Of a stretch of 64,000 nucleotides of DNA, positions 1 through 11,976 are shown one piece after another; the first letter of the stretch is position 1, and every line of letters begins with the position of its first letter. The stretch is from Neospora caninum Liverpool (lineage: Eukaryota; Apicomplexa; Conoidasida; Eucoccidiorida; Sarcocystidae). The notes under the pieces were generated by a model. That model was not told the DNA's origin. It ran no database searches and saw only the letters and a program-made list of their open reading frames with translations. The DNA is taken from positions 1,199,635 through 1,263,634 of the forward strand of contig NC_018394.1 in the NCBI RefSeq assembly GCF_000208865.1, in the 5' to 3' direction. The position numbers and the translations under genes were made by a program.

Positions 1-3000
1 TCCCTGTGGAAGAGACGGGAGCCTGGGGGGGGCGCACTGCTCTCCGCTTGGGCCACGCCGGTCCCCATCCGCAGCGGGCATCGCCCAAGACCTTGCGGGC
101 CTCCTGGCCCCGGCGCACCACCTGCGGATTCCGCGGCGAAGTCGCGGGGGTACGCCGACTTGGGTTGGCCCGAAAAGGGACCGATGCCTCCAAGCTGCCA
201 AGAAGGCGACGCACCAGAGTGCATCGGATTGCTGTGATACGCTGCGAGAGGCGCGGACCAGCCCCACTGCGCGTACCCTGTGGGCGTCCCATGCGCCCCG
301 GCCCCGCCCGGCGTCCTGCCAGAGTAGAACGACAGATGCGGGGGAGCGTTCCCTGGGAAGTACGGAGACACCTGCGAGAGACTGGAGACGTTCTGAGCGG
401 AAGGAAAGAGGAAGTCGTGTCCACCGCCCACGCCCGCTGCGCCGCTTCCTCCAGCCCCGGCGAAGGCGTTCGAGAGCAAAACGTTTCCAGACTGCGCGCC
501 CCAGCCCGCGTTCGCCGTCGACCGCCCGCGGCCTGAGGCGAGAAGGAAGCTGTGCAGTTGCTGCTGCTGAAGCCGCTGGAGGGCCGCATTCGCGGCTCTC
601 AGCGACTGGGCTTGTGGCGAGAAGGCGACGCCGCTCGGACTCGCGTAGTACCCTCGGGAGGCGTAGAACGCGTTGGGCGACGCGCCAGGTCCCGGCGAGG
701 GCGGGAGCGAATACGCCGAGAATGCATCCGCAGAGGAGCCGCCACTGGCGAGATAGGAAGAACTGTAATGCGCGACAGGATGAGATGACGCCTGTGAGCC
801 GTTGCCTGCTGCGAGCGTTTGTGGATAGGGCGTCGTGCCCGTGTACCCCGAGGCAAATCCCGGATGTGGGGTGGGAAGGCCCTGTCTCTGGAGATGCAAG
901 AAACTCTGGGAGAGGCGCGACACGTGTGGCGATGCAGAGCCGGCGCCCGGACCGCGCACTGGGTCGGGTCCCGCGAGGGAAGCGGCGTTGACAACGTGTG
1001 GGGTTGGAGACGCAGAAACCGAGGGACCAAGGAACTCAGGAGTCGGAGGAGGCGACATGTTGCGCGGCGCGTAGGCAGACGGCGACGCAGACGCCGGGAG
1101 ACGCGAAACTTTTTGGGAGGCCCCATTCGCTGGCTGGTGACTGTGCCTATTTCCCTGGTACGCATGCACGTCGCGCAGAGGGCCTTGAGAAGCCACGTGC
1201 GGGGCAGATGCGCCGTTAAAGGCAAGGCTGTCTCCGGCCCCGGTCGCCGCGGGCGACGGCGACGCGCGCGAAGTGGCGGGGGCGGGGAGACGCGCGTCCC
1301 GGTGAGAAGAAGCCTGAAGACAGAGCAACGAAGGCAGGGAGCACGCGTCGTTTGACAGAGTATGTGAGAGATGTGGCGTGAGAAGAACAAAGCAGGCCTC
1401 GCCTTCTTGCTGTCTGCAGTGCTGGGCATCGCCTGCGCCGAAAACAAGCATGGCCACCAAGGCACCTACTTCCACGCCGTTCGTTCTCGGATCAGTCGCG
1501 GAGGCGGGAGGGCCAGAAGACGCGAACGCCGCGGGAAACGGAGACAGAGCGCCCACTGCTTTGTTGGCAGGCGACGAAGAAAGGATGACCGTGGGAGAAG
1601 GCGCGTCGCCACGCAACGGGTCGCTGCCCGTCTGCTCGACGTCTAGGCGGACGTCAAAATCCCACAGGCTGCCGGCTGCGCAGAGAGAGAGGAAATCGAC
1701 ACACAACTGAACTGGAAAGAGAAGAGACGAGACGACTGTCTTGTCGCCGCGAGGCGGACGGCTGTCCCACCAGATCACCAGCGAGAAGGTCCAAACGCAG
1801 ATCTGAGAACGAAACGCAGAGACTCCGAGCGGTAGACCCCTTCCTCTTTTGCCCCTCACACGAAACCGAGTGTGAGCGAGACTGAGAGAAGAAGCGCACT
1901 CCGGCGCAGCCCCGTTCTGTTTCGCTGGATACACGCACCGAACAAGAAACGGTCAGAGGAAAAAGGGAAACAGGCAAACGGCACGGCGCCACCCAGAGCG
2001 CCGTGTGTCTGATTCCTGGCGCGTGTGCGAGGAAATGTGGAGGCGAACAAGGCGGAACTTGCCCCGCGTCGCAGTCGCCCCGCGCACTGCGTCCTCGCCA
2101 CAGGTTGGTTTCCTCTGTCTCTACAACGTGCGTTTCGCCCCCTAAGTTGTGCCGAACTTCTTACTTGTGCTGACTCGCTTTCTCTTTTTCCGCAACCTGT
2201 CTTTCTCGACAGTTGGAAGCATGTGCGCCTGAGCCGTAAGCGCTTGAATAACGAGTTGGTACAGCACGGGCGGAAGCTCGAGCGCCTTGCAGAGATCCAC
2301 CTCGGACTGCTCCAGTTCGTCACGATGAGGCTGCGTAGAAGAGGAAAGCTCTTCTCGCTCTCGCTTCTTCGTCGCCTTGGCATCGTCAGCCGTCCCCTGC
2401 CCCCCGGCGCCGTCGCGTTCGCTCGCCGTCTCGGGTTCTGCTTCCTCGTCGCACTTCATGTCTTCGTGGCTGCGAGGATCTGCCTCGCTGTTGTGTTCTG
2501 CTTGGGCTGCTGAGGGCGAAGAAAGCAAAGAGGAAAGACTGGAAGAATCCTTCGTCCCGCCATCGGCCGTCTCTGCCTGTCTGTCACCCGACAAAGATGG
2601 AGGCACCGCAGGCGCGTTCCCAGGTTTCTCGGCTGCCGTCGAAGCGCTCGGGGTCTCCCCCGTAGGCGACGCTCTCACGTTTTCGCACTCGCGCTCTTCC
2701 TCGCAGGCAACAGCAGTCGATGGCGATCCAGAGGAAGACTTGAGAGAGTCTTCAGCTAAGGACACAGGACCAGGACGACGCGCATCGAAGAGAGAGCGAA
2801 ACGCAGCTGGTGGACACGACGCTCTGCGTCTCTGCTTCTCGGCCTCGTATTCCTGACGAGCAGAACAGAGAACAACTGACCGTAAGACAATGCGATGCTC
2901 TACAAGGCGCCCGTCGGTGCGAAACGCAGGCCAGGACGCACACAGCCGTCCGCTGATAGACACCCAGTACATGCGACAAAACCAATACATATAGATATAT

Positions 3001-3305
3001 GTAGACATATAAGTATGTGTGCCAGTACGCGCTTGGCGACGATGTGTATCTCTATCGGAGATTGCACGTGCAGAGGCACCTATGCACCGGTGCGTAGGCG
3101 AACGGCCACTGGAGGCTCGTGGACTCTGTGAGGCGACCGAGCAGTCGCTAGAAGAGGGTGGAAGAAACGCAAAAACAGACGCGAGGACAAGGGAGGCACT
3201 GAAGAAACGGAGACGGCTACGGCAGGAGTGATGAAGAGAAAGGGTAGAGGGCCAGCGGTATTCGACAGCGGCCGCGACGTGAACCGCACAAAAGGTGGCG
3301 CGATA

Positions 3306-3337
<32 letters not shown>

Positions 3338-6300
3338 CATATATATATATACATATATATACATATATATATATATATATCCCGTAACGGGGCATTCGCC
3401 CGTTTCTGCGAGAGCTAATTTCAAGGATGATTGCATATTAGTGGGGTAGGCGCACAGCTGGAGAAGAGCGAAACGAGAACAGGAAAAGGAAAACGACAAT
3501 GAGGAGACGCGAGCACCACGACGAAAGGAACAGACCGCGAGGAGACACGCCGCGTATCCCTCCCGATCTTAGATGGGCCACACGAGCGCAAAAGCAAGAG
3601 ACCCCTGAGAAGAACGCGCCCCGAGAGGGAGCGTACCGTCACATCCTGGAGAGTGCGCAAGTCGAGACTTCTCCATTCCTTGAGCAATCGACAACGCTCC
3701 ATGGCCTCTGCGTAGGTGACCAGGGACCGGACCAAAGCGATGTGCTCTGCGTCGTTGTGGAAGCGCTGAACGGGTTTCAGTTGTTGCCAGTAGAGGCGTT
3801 CGAGGAGGGTGCCAGCCTTCTAGAAAAAAGGACACAAACCCACGGAAGCGACTTGTGAACGAGTCGCGAGTGTATCAAGAAGTCCGGCTGCAAACCGCTC
3901 TTCTTCCCCGCGCTGGTTTCCCCCTCGCCCACGTGGGCCACGCGGAGCCCCATGCTCCCGCACGCCGAGTCGCGGCGCGGCAAAGAAATGCAAGGAGACA
4001 GCAACCTAACCTCGAAGCGCGCTCAGGAACACTGCGGAACACGAACGTTAGGCAGACACGGTCCGGCGGGGCGCAGCGCCCTTGCCTTACGTCCTTATTG
4101 GCGACTTTCGGATCGTCCCAGTGTCTCCACAGAACCGTCCGTTTTCGGTAGATCCGCTCGTCCAACCGGCAGTTGTACGCTTCGACGATGCTCAGTTTCA
4201 AGGCCTTCTCGGCGGGCGACTCGTGGGCCTCGATGGCCATATCGGCCAGAAGCGCCTCGGCGTGGTTGTCGAACTCCACGTCGAAGTCCCCGCGCAGCGG
4301 AAGGTACCTGCGTGGCGAGGAGCACAGGAGATAGCGCACGCGGGACACAGGCAGCGTCGGAAAAAACAAAGGCGGCCGGCTCAACGAGAAAGCTGCAACA
4401 GAGACACTCGAGGCTCCTGCGGAAACGCCCGGCGCGCGCACGACGCCCGATTTACGCGTCACGCCAGCGACCCTGCGGGAACGGAACGCGACACACGCCG
4501 GCTTGAGCGAGAAAGAGAGGCGCAAGACTCGACACTGAGGGTGCATGCAAGAGCCTGGACAGGGCGATGCCGGGTTTTTCTGTGTGCGGAGTGGGAACAC
4601 GTGCTGTCTCTTGGTTCGTTCGCCACACAGGCTTCGCGCCGCAGAGCGCGAAAAGGCAGATGGCAGGACGGGTTCAGAGGGGGGAGAACGGGGGCTGGGG
4701 CGCGGCGAACAACGCGCCGCCGACGCCCGAAACGCGCGAACCGAGATCCGCGAGGAAGGGGGAAAAGGCTTCGCACTCGCCACCTTCGCTTCTCTCAAGC
4801 GCCCCTACCCCTGGATGTTGTTGTGGTGAGGCTGGGGAGGCACAGGCTTCGCGATCCACGGCGGGTGCCAGGAGTTGCTGTCTGCCTGCAGTTCCGGCAG
4901 CGTCGGCTGGTCGGCGTCTTCGTCTCCTGAGTCTGGGCCCGCGAGAAGCGCCCCGCAGGCCTTCGCCTCCTCGCTCTCCTCTTGTGTATTCTTCTGGTCT
5001 CGGTCGCCTCTCCCGCGCCTCTCGTCGCGATTGTCGCTTTCATCTTCCTCGCCCTTCTTGGCCGGTGCGTGAGTCTCCGGGCCGTCCGGTGTCGTCGCGG
5101 AGGCGTCTCCGCTGGAGCCCAACTCGCCCGAGGGTTCCGCGCGCTTGAGCCCGCGCTTCCCGCCCGCGTCATCAGGCCCCGCCTTCTCGAGCGGAAAGCC
5201 GACGTCGTCTTTGTCGGTCGAGGCGTCGCGGTCGCGTCGCGGCGAGAAGATGAGCGAGGACGGCGAGGCCGCTGCGGCGGGGCTCGGCTTTTGCGAGGCC
5301 GCAGTCTCCGTCTCCCAGAGAGGCGTGGGAATGCCCCCTGAATCGATGTACACACTCATGTAGTGCTGCTCGCATTGCTGCTTGGTCTTGGCGCGCAAGG
5401 CGACGCGGTTCACCAGCGAGGCGACGTCGTTCCAGTTGCCGAGGCCGAAGCGGCTGACCCCCTCGAGGAGCATTTGCTCCTCGTCAGCGGTCCAGTTGGG
5501 TGCGAAGATCTCCTGCCGATTCGGCGGCATCGGCCGGTACGCGTGCGTGTTCAAGTGCGTGCCCGTTTCGCGACCGTGGGCGAAACAGAACACACACAAG
5601 TCGAAGTCGTCGCATTCTGCGCATCGCACGCGCCACTGTCCCGCACTCACGTCCACGCCGCATACGTTGCAGTGGAACTCCACGCCCAACGGGCCAGGGT
5701 CGAGCTCCTTCAGCCCCGTCTGGGCGTTGATCCGCCTGCGCACACAAACGAAAAAAGGACGATAGAGACAAGGAAGAGGCTCCTTCGCGGCTCTCTGGAA
5801 AAAGGCTGGAGAGCGACGCGCGCTCGCGAACACGAAAACGGGGAAGGACGGTGTGGCGGCGGGGCGGAGCGTGGGCCTTCACGGCGCCCTGGCTTGAGGC
5901 CGGGAAGGGACGGCGAGATGAATGAAAGAGATGGAGAAACGAGCGAGGGAGATGAAAGGGGCGAGCGGCGGGGAGACGAACACGGCAGAGGGGCGAACGA
6001 ATGCAGTGGAAAGACAGAGAAGGGTGAAGGAGAAACACGTGATGCACGCGAAGGAGTCGAGGGAGAAAGACACCAGGATTCTTCTCAGGAAGGACAACGT
6101 GCGGCATCCCGAGACTTTGATCCCCGACACACTCACCATCGGGCCCCGAAAAAGCCGTCGCGATCCTCATGGCCCTCTTTTTTTCGAGTGGGCGACGACG
6201 GCGAGAAGGAGAGAATCGGGCGCACCGGGCTCCGTTCGTTTGGCGTCGTCCCAACCGCGCGGGGTTCACTTTTTCCAGACAACGCACTCACGCCCTTGTC

Positions 6301-7950
6301 TCTTGCCTCCATCCTGGCCTTTCGCTGACGGCCCGCCTCTCCGAAACACGCTCTTCGCGTCAGCATCTTCCCCTCGTCCTCCTGCAGTGCCGTGCGAGAC
6401 CCGCGAGGGGACACGTGGCCAGATCGCGCGCCCTGTGTCTCCTGGCCTGGCGAGCCGTGGTGCCGCAGGCGCAAGGCGAGGGCCGGACAGGCGCCGGCTC
6501 TCTCGCGCTCGCTTCGCCTTTCCGTCTCTGTGTGAAAAGGCGAGGAGAGCCCTGGCGGAGTCGCGCCGCCCTCAGACCCCCGCGAGAAGACACCCAGCCT
6601 GTCCCCCCCTGGAGACGGTCCCGCAGAGACAGCCAGAGACGCGGAAGCACGCGTGCTCACCCCTGTGCGTGACGGGGGCGGCTGCCGCTGCCGGGGCGCA
6701 TACGCCGGCTTTCCCAGCTCGGCCTCACCGTCTGGGGCGCCGTCTGTCGTCGCTTCCCGTGCGGTCGCTGGAGACACTCCGCGCCGGCTGCGGCCTGCGT
6801 CCGTGCGCCGCTCACTTCTCAGGCGTCCACGGGGACGCGAGAGGGAAGGCGACAGTTTCTCGCCTCGCCGCAACTTGAACGCTCGGCTCGGGCTCCTGAG
6901 GTCGCGGAGCCTTCCCTTCTGAGAGGAGCCTGGCGCCGTCTGAGACGTGACGTGGACATCCTTCGCAGAGGACGGAGAGGAGAGCGAGGACGGAGAAGAA
7001 TCGCCTTGTCGCGAGTGCGCTTCGCTCTCCGTGGATGCGGGAGAGGCACGACCCTCCGTTCGGAGGCGCCCGGCGTCGGGCGGCCGCCTGCGCGCGGTGC
7101 CGCCGTTTCGGGAGGCACTGGAGGGCGAGAGCGACTTTCGCGAGCGCGTTTGCATCGCTGGGAGTCCCTCCCTCGCTCCCTCGGTCGACGCAGACCTCGC
7201 CGAGGATGCGCCGTCCTTCTCAGAGGCCGACGACGGCGAGGAGGGCGAAGACGAAGTCGCCTTCGTTTCGTCGTCGCGGGGCCTAGAAGACTGCGAAGAG
7301 AAGCGAACGTGACAGCGAGCCGAGGCGCGCCGCGAAGAGGACGAAGACGAGGGCGAAGAGGCGAGAGTGGAAGGCCCAGACGAGGGCCCCGAAGACCGCG
7401 GCGAACACGCCGGCGAGCTGCGGGAGCCTGCGCGGGTGGGGCGCATGCGGGGCGCCTCCCCTGGGCGGGGAGCTCTGTCTTGTTTTCTTTCTGCCTCGGC
7501 CGCCTGGAGGCAAGACGAGTCTTTCACCCGCGAAGATGAGACGCTTCTCGACGGCAGGGACGCCTCTGCACGGCCTGCGTACTCCTCGTCTGTGATGCTC
7601 GCAGTCTGCGCGTGCTTCACCGCGCCTGCGCGAGGCGCCCGCAGTTTCTTCGAGCGATCGGCAGATCCGTCCTCGACTCGTTCGCGCGCCAAGCCGCCCT
7701 CGCTCCCTCCCTCTCGCTCTCTGGAGGTCTCCTGCCTCTCGCCCGTCTTCTCGCGGACTGGCCGCGCCCTCCGCTCCTCACGCGCTCGCATCTTCTCTCG
7801 CCGGTCGAGGTTCGAGGCCGCCGCGGCGTCGCCGTTGACGTCTGCGTTTCTCTTGGCGGCGGAGCCTGACGGAGGAGACAGCCGGGAAAAAGAGGCGGAG
7901 ACATAGTCGGTCGTTCTGTCTCCGGCTGACGAGCTGGCGACTCGGCGCAT
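1..7950 (-). CDS. ADA2: ADA2-type transcriptional adaptor (ZZ, SANT/Myb, ADA2 core, SWIRM start), 3' end outside window
   Basis: Exons (high to low): 7950-6137, 5735-4809, 4307-4091, 3819-3637, 2852-2165, 1675-<1; every junction is GT..AG and phase-consistent, giving at least 1,834 residues. ADA2 proteins are non-catalytic subunits of SAGA/ADA complexes that link the GCN5 acetyltransferase to chromatin. Residues 1-604 are Arg/Ser/Pro/Ala-rich low complexity. A ZZ zinc finger follows at about 622-672 (FHCNVCGVD, RCAECDDFDLCVFCF), then a SANT/Myb domain at about 683-735 (APNWTADEEQMLLEGV, FGLGNWNDVA, CEQHYMSVYID). Next is the ADA2 hallmark YLPLRGDFDVEFDNHAE, a basic helix (TEYEAEKQRRR) and a SWIRM-like start near 1228 (LCKALELPPVLYQLVIQAL). 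The frame then stays open for a further 558 residues of Pro/Ser/Gly/Tyr-rich sequence to the window edge. I chose the ATG at 7950 because no upstream in-frame ATG was found. Coccidia have two ADA2 paralogues and I cannot tell which this is. Confidence 0.92.
3300..3381. repeat. (TA)n/(TATATACA)n microsatellite in an ADA2 intron
   Basis: Alternating TA tract with regularly spaced C interruptions, lying in the intron between the 3819-3637 and 2852-2165 exons of ADA2. Apparent Tyr-Ile ORFs over it are artefacts of the repeat. Confidence 0.9.
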
Positions 7951-8164
7951 CTTGCAGGGAGGAGCACCTGAGAGTGGGAACGGCGACTGCAAGGCACGCG
8001 ACCAGGCAGGATGTGCGTCAGAAGAGGAAGGATTTTTCGTGAGGCCTAAAGAGGCGAGGCGGCGCTAGGCCGCCCTGCGGCATAGTCTGCGGCCCCAGGC
8101 AACTTAAGCCAAGACACAAGCAACGCACAGGCAAGCGGAGACCAGAGCGGCTCTCAGGGGGAGG

Positions 8165-8338
8165 AGAGACGCGCGGCCGGTCGCGGCGAGGTCGCGGAAG
8201 AAAGACTGGCCGCCACGCCTTACTACCAGCTGCAGAGAGACCCTCAACGGCAGAGAGAGCGACAGACTCCGGCGTTTCAAGGCAGCAGAAAGAAAACGTT
8301 GGGCAGGCAGAGAGGCGAACGAAGGAGCAGAAGAGACG
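8165..8338. promoter_or_regulatory. Two AGAGACG (WGAGACG-type) motifs upstream of ADA2
   Basis: AGAGACG occurs at 8165-8171 and 8332-8338, about 215 and 380 bp upstream of the ADA2 ATG. WGAGACG is an established Toxoplasma promoter element, and it works in either orientation. A 7-mer is weak evidence on its own; the call rests on position. Confidence 0.3.
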
Positions 8339-8474
8339 GAGACGGCGGCGAACGCGACGGCGGCCAACGTGACGGCGTAGAGGGAGGAGAGTTGAAGCAG
8401 GAGCGAAAACGAGGGAAGAGGAGAATAGAGAGGAGGCGGGAGACGAGAAAAACACAGGAGGACCGGACAGAAGA

Positions 8475-8700
8475 GAAAGATAGGAGAAGAGAAAGATAGG
8501 AGAAGAGAAAGATAGGAGAAGAGAAAGATAGGCGAAGAGAAAGATAGGAGAAGAGAAAGATAGGCGAAGAGAAAGATAGGAGAAGAGAAAGATAGGAGAA
8601 GAGAAAGATAGGCGAAGAGAAAGATAGGAGAAGAGAAAGATATGAGAAGAGAAAGATAGGAGAAGAGAATGATAGGAGAAGAAAAGAGACAAGAAACGGG
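8475..8700. repeat. 16-bp purine-rich minisatellite
   Basis: Tandem copies of a 16-bp unit close to GAGAAAGATAGGAGAA, about 13-14 copies. Variants are concentrated at one position (TAGGAG/TAGGCG) and one copy has TATGAG. There are no spacers, so it is not CRISPR-like. It lies about 500-750 bp upstream of the ADA2 ATG, in the probable 5' flank or UTR. The period is not a multiple of three, so the Ser/Leu/Phe ORFs across it on the minus strand are not protein repeats. Confidence 0.9.
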
Positions 8701-11700
8701 AGAGGAACAAAAGAGAGACGAAAAACGATAAGTAAGCGTGAAAGTGAACCTCTCTGTCCCGTCTTTCAGCCGCAAACGGTCGGAGACACACACTGCCCTA
8801 CCCGAGGAAGACAAAGGGCGCCAGAGAAAAGACATGCGGTTTGGACGACGACGGAGGCGGGTGGCCGAGCAGCGAAAACGAGAAGAAAAAAGGGAAATTC
8901 AGCCGCAAGCGGGCAAGTGACCGGGGAAAGGACGCGAGACGCCACGAGACACAGCACCTGTCAGCAGGAGGAGTTTCGAGCCTTCGCGTGAGGAGGCAGA
9001 ATCGCACCGGACAACCGCGAGAAAAAACCGAGGAAAACACTCAGCACAGAGCACCTTTCGGGGAAGAAGGGAAGCGGACCTGGTGGCGCGAGCGGGACTC
9101 GGTTTTTTCGTTTTGCTCTCGCAGCCTCGGTTTTGCGGAAGAGGGTGTTGAACAAAAAGGGCGGTCGCGTGACACACTCTTGTCTAGTGACGAGAAAAAA
9201 CGGATGCACAGAGATGGACGGTGAAGCAGGCACACAGTTTTGCTGCATTTTCCGGCAGGTTCGTCATTTGCGCATGGCTGACGACTCACTGCGAGAGAAC
9301 CAGAGAAGTCGTGCAGAGAGAGGCAGGCAGAGATGAGGTGACGGAAAGGCCGCAAGGTGTTCCGGGACCGCGCGATCCTCGTTTCACCGGTCACACACGC
9401 CCCTTCCTTGCAGATTTTAAAAACAGAGGCTGAGCTCTGAGAAACCAACCGCGAGAGCGGAGAGGAACGAGTCAACTTTGAGCTCGATATCTCGTCCAAC
9501 GCCGCGGAAAGTCTACCACTTCTCCGGCACACTATGTGCACCCGCGCAAGCGCCCAGAAAGCGCGAGAAACGTCGCGCGCTCGCGCGCGCCAAAAAATCA
9601 ACTGCGCTCACCTTGGGACGCTTCAGCTTCGAGAGATATGTGCACACCGGTTCCTGATTGGCAATTTCACAAAATGCGGAGACCTCAATATCTGTGCTTC
9701 TATTCTTCAACGCATTCCAGAGAGAGCAGTACAGTCTTTATACGAGCACACATATACGTATTTAAATACAAACAGACGCCCCTCGTTTTGTTCATATATA
9801 AACATCCGCATCCGTATGTTTACGTACATTTGTGCGTATTCTTTCAGTGTCTGACGTAACCTCGAGAGGTAGCGTTTTGAGAGTGGTACGTGGCGTCCCG
9901 GTGTGCCGTGATGCGTACGTCCTGCGGACCCGCGGGATCGAACACCCTCCATTTTTAGCTTGTCTTGACCGGCGCGATCCTGACGAACTCTCTTCTGGGC
10001 TACACTGTTTGTGGACAGATTGTGGACTGGATCCCCGATCCTGGCCACACACGGTGTTGCCTTTCAGAGGCTTGGACGCGCTCGTCCGCGCTACAGACAT
10101 CTCGCCTCGTCTTTCCGCATCAGAACGTTGCGGCTGGCACACCCGAAAAGGCCGAGCTGCCCCAAGAAAAGGCTGATTTCTCCGCCCTCGAGCCGCGCGC
10201 TGCTTCTCCTTCCTGCTCCACCGACGTGCGTACTGTGCTGCGGTGTATGGACAGCTGAAGACAGCCACCACGGCTGTGTGTGTCCGAATCAGCAACCGCC
10301 ACGACGGGCTGACAGCGAGAAAAGAGTTCGTACGCAAAGAGAAAGAAGACCCAAAAACGAAAGCTCAAAAGCGTGTAAGTCAGTGAGTACGGCGCGCCAA
10401 ACGGGCTCTTCTCGTGGTTTCCCGTGATGCGGCCGCATTGTGTCAAACCTAGCCCGTTGCCGGGGGGGTAGAGAGAGCCAGTACACCAGCCGCTCCTCCC
10501 GCCTGCGGCGACCGCAGAGGAGCCTTTATCTAGGAAAGAAACCGTGTTGCGGCTTTGAGCTTTTCTTCCAGCTCCTTCTGAGGCCAGGCAGAGAGGTTGG
10601 AAGGCGAAGAAGGAAAATGTGTCCTGGAGAAGGCGAAAAATCGAGGTCCGCACGCCACACCAGCGAGCCGCCCTCGAAAGGAGTCCGAGAATCGCGGTTG
10701 ACCCGCAAAGGGTCTCGAGACTTCGGCTAATAGTCGGAGGATTTTGAACGGTGACTCCGGTCGGGTGCTTTCTTCTCTGTCCGGCGATCTCACGCCAAGA
10801 CAACAACACTCTCCGCTGGGCCATTGCACAGGCGAAGGCTGTGAGAGACCGCGAGGAAGGCCGCAACCGGGGTTGGAACGACATCCAGGGACAAAAAGGA
10901 CGGAGTGGACCGAGAGAATCCTTCCTCGCAGTCTCAAACTCGCGACTACTCAGATCCAACAGCTGAGCCGCGCCTAGCCGGCGGTCTCTGTGTGCTCGAT
11001 TTCTGCGGATGGGGAAGCGGAGGAACCTTTTTCAGTTCCGGTGTGCTGGAAATCTCGAGGGGCCAGGTGGTTTAACGAACCGGCGCACAAGTCAAATCTC
11101 CGCAAGTGGAGACTCTCTCGGTCCTTGCGTCCTCCCCGACTGCGCTTCTGCCGGAAAACAGCAGAGCGTAGGCCCCGTCATCTCCCGAGCTTCTTTTGAA
11201 AGGCCGTGCCACCACCTCGAAAAGACATCTTGAGAACGCCAGAGAGATCTCCTCTCTCCCGCACATTCTCCAGTGCCCGTTCTTGTCGCCAGTGCGAAGG
11301 AGTGCTTCCTTGATGGACAGAGAGAGACACGAAAAGAGAGCACAGCGAGACGGGGGAGACTGTGAGAGGCGACCGGGCGTAAGAGGAGAAATCGGCCCGA
11401 CGGGGACGCGCGTTTTTCACCTCAAGATTTTCACCCACCTCCACCGTGGTGTGAAGGCACGAGGGTACGCCTCTTCTTTGCTCAGCCTATGTTTCCCTTC
11501 CGGCTCTTCCTCACAGGATTCCCGTCTTCTTCCAGTCTTTTCTGGCTTCGCTGCTGCGCCTGTATCTGCCTCTCTCTCGTCTTTATTCGTGTGATCCTGC
11601 TCACCTGCGGCCTTTCCCGGGACACGCGGTTCTTGCTGACCGGTTCGACCTCCGCTTCTGACCCGTCTCTCCGCAGCACACACAGACACGCCAGTGGCAA

Positions 11701-11976
11701 ATCAGTCGTCGGAGAGCGAATTCCTCATCTATCCCTCGTCCTGTGCCTCGGTTTCCCCCACTCTTCCTCGAGGCCTCCTCCTTCCTGGGTCTCAGGGCTT
11801 TCTACTCTATTCGCTGCCGAGATCGTCTTATATCGATATCTCTGGTTTGTGCCTCTCTTGGGGTTGGACTCCTTTTTTCGGCTCTGCCCCCGCCTCTTCT
11901 TCAGAGAGGCGAAGGAAAGAGCCTAGGGCGGAGGGTGTCGACACAGGTGTTCCGTGCGCGTGCAAACATCGCGAAA

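Larger units (their letters stand above)
7951..11976. other. Divergent intergenic region between ADA2 and the WDTC1-like gene
   Basis: About 4 kb holding the 5' flanks and probably the 5' UTRs of two divergently transcribed genes. It contains the 16-bp minisatellite at about 8475-8700, AGAGACG words near 8165 and 8332, and otherwise unremarkable sequence. Several medium ORFs occur (the longest is minus 10120-10959), but none has a recognisable domain or supporting splice context, so I call no gene here. Confidence 0.6.

Noticed and set aside
6..1355. Several plus-strand ORFs at the left end
   Set aside because: They are antisense to the ADA2 last exon, are Arg-rich shadows of GC-rich codons, and conflict with a phase-consistent minus-strand model.
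2142..3395. A single 417-codon minus ORF beginning with a Tyr-Ile repeat
   Set aside because: Only its middle (2852-2165) is an exon; the start is translated TA microsatellite and the end is intron after a GTAAG donor.
8475..8700. CRISPR-like array
   Set aside because: Units are directly adjacent with no spacers, and the DNA is eukaryotic nuclear.
8018..8835. Long Ser/Leu/Phe-rich minus ORFs with apparent membrane repeats
   Set aside because: They are produced by the 16-bp minisatellite read in all frames, with no start context or splice support.
10120..10959. 279-codon minus ORF in the ADA2/WDTC1 spacer
   Set aside because: No domain, mixed composition, no clear splice partners; likely chance in GC-rich DNA.
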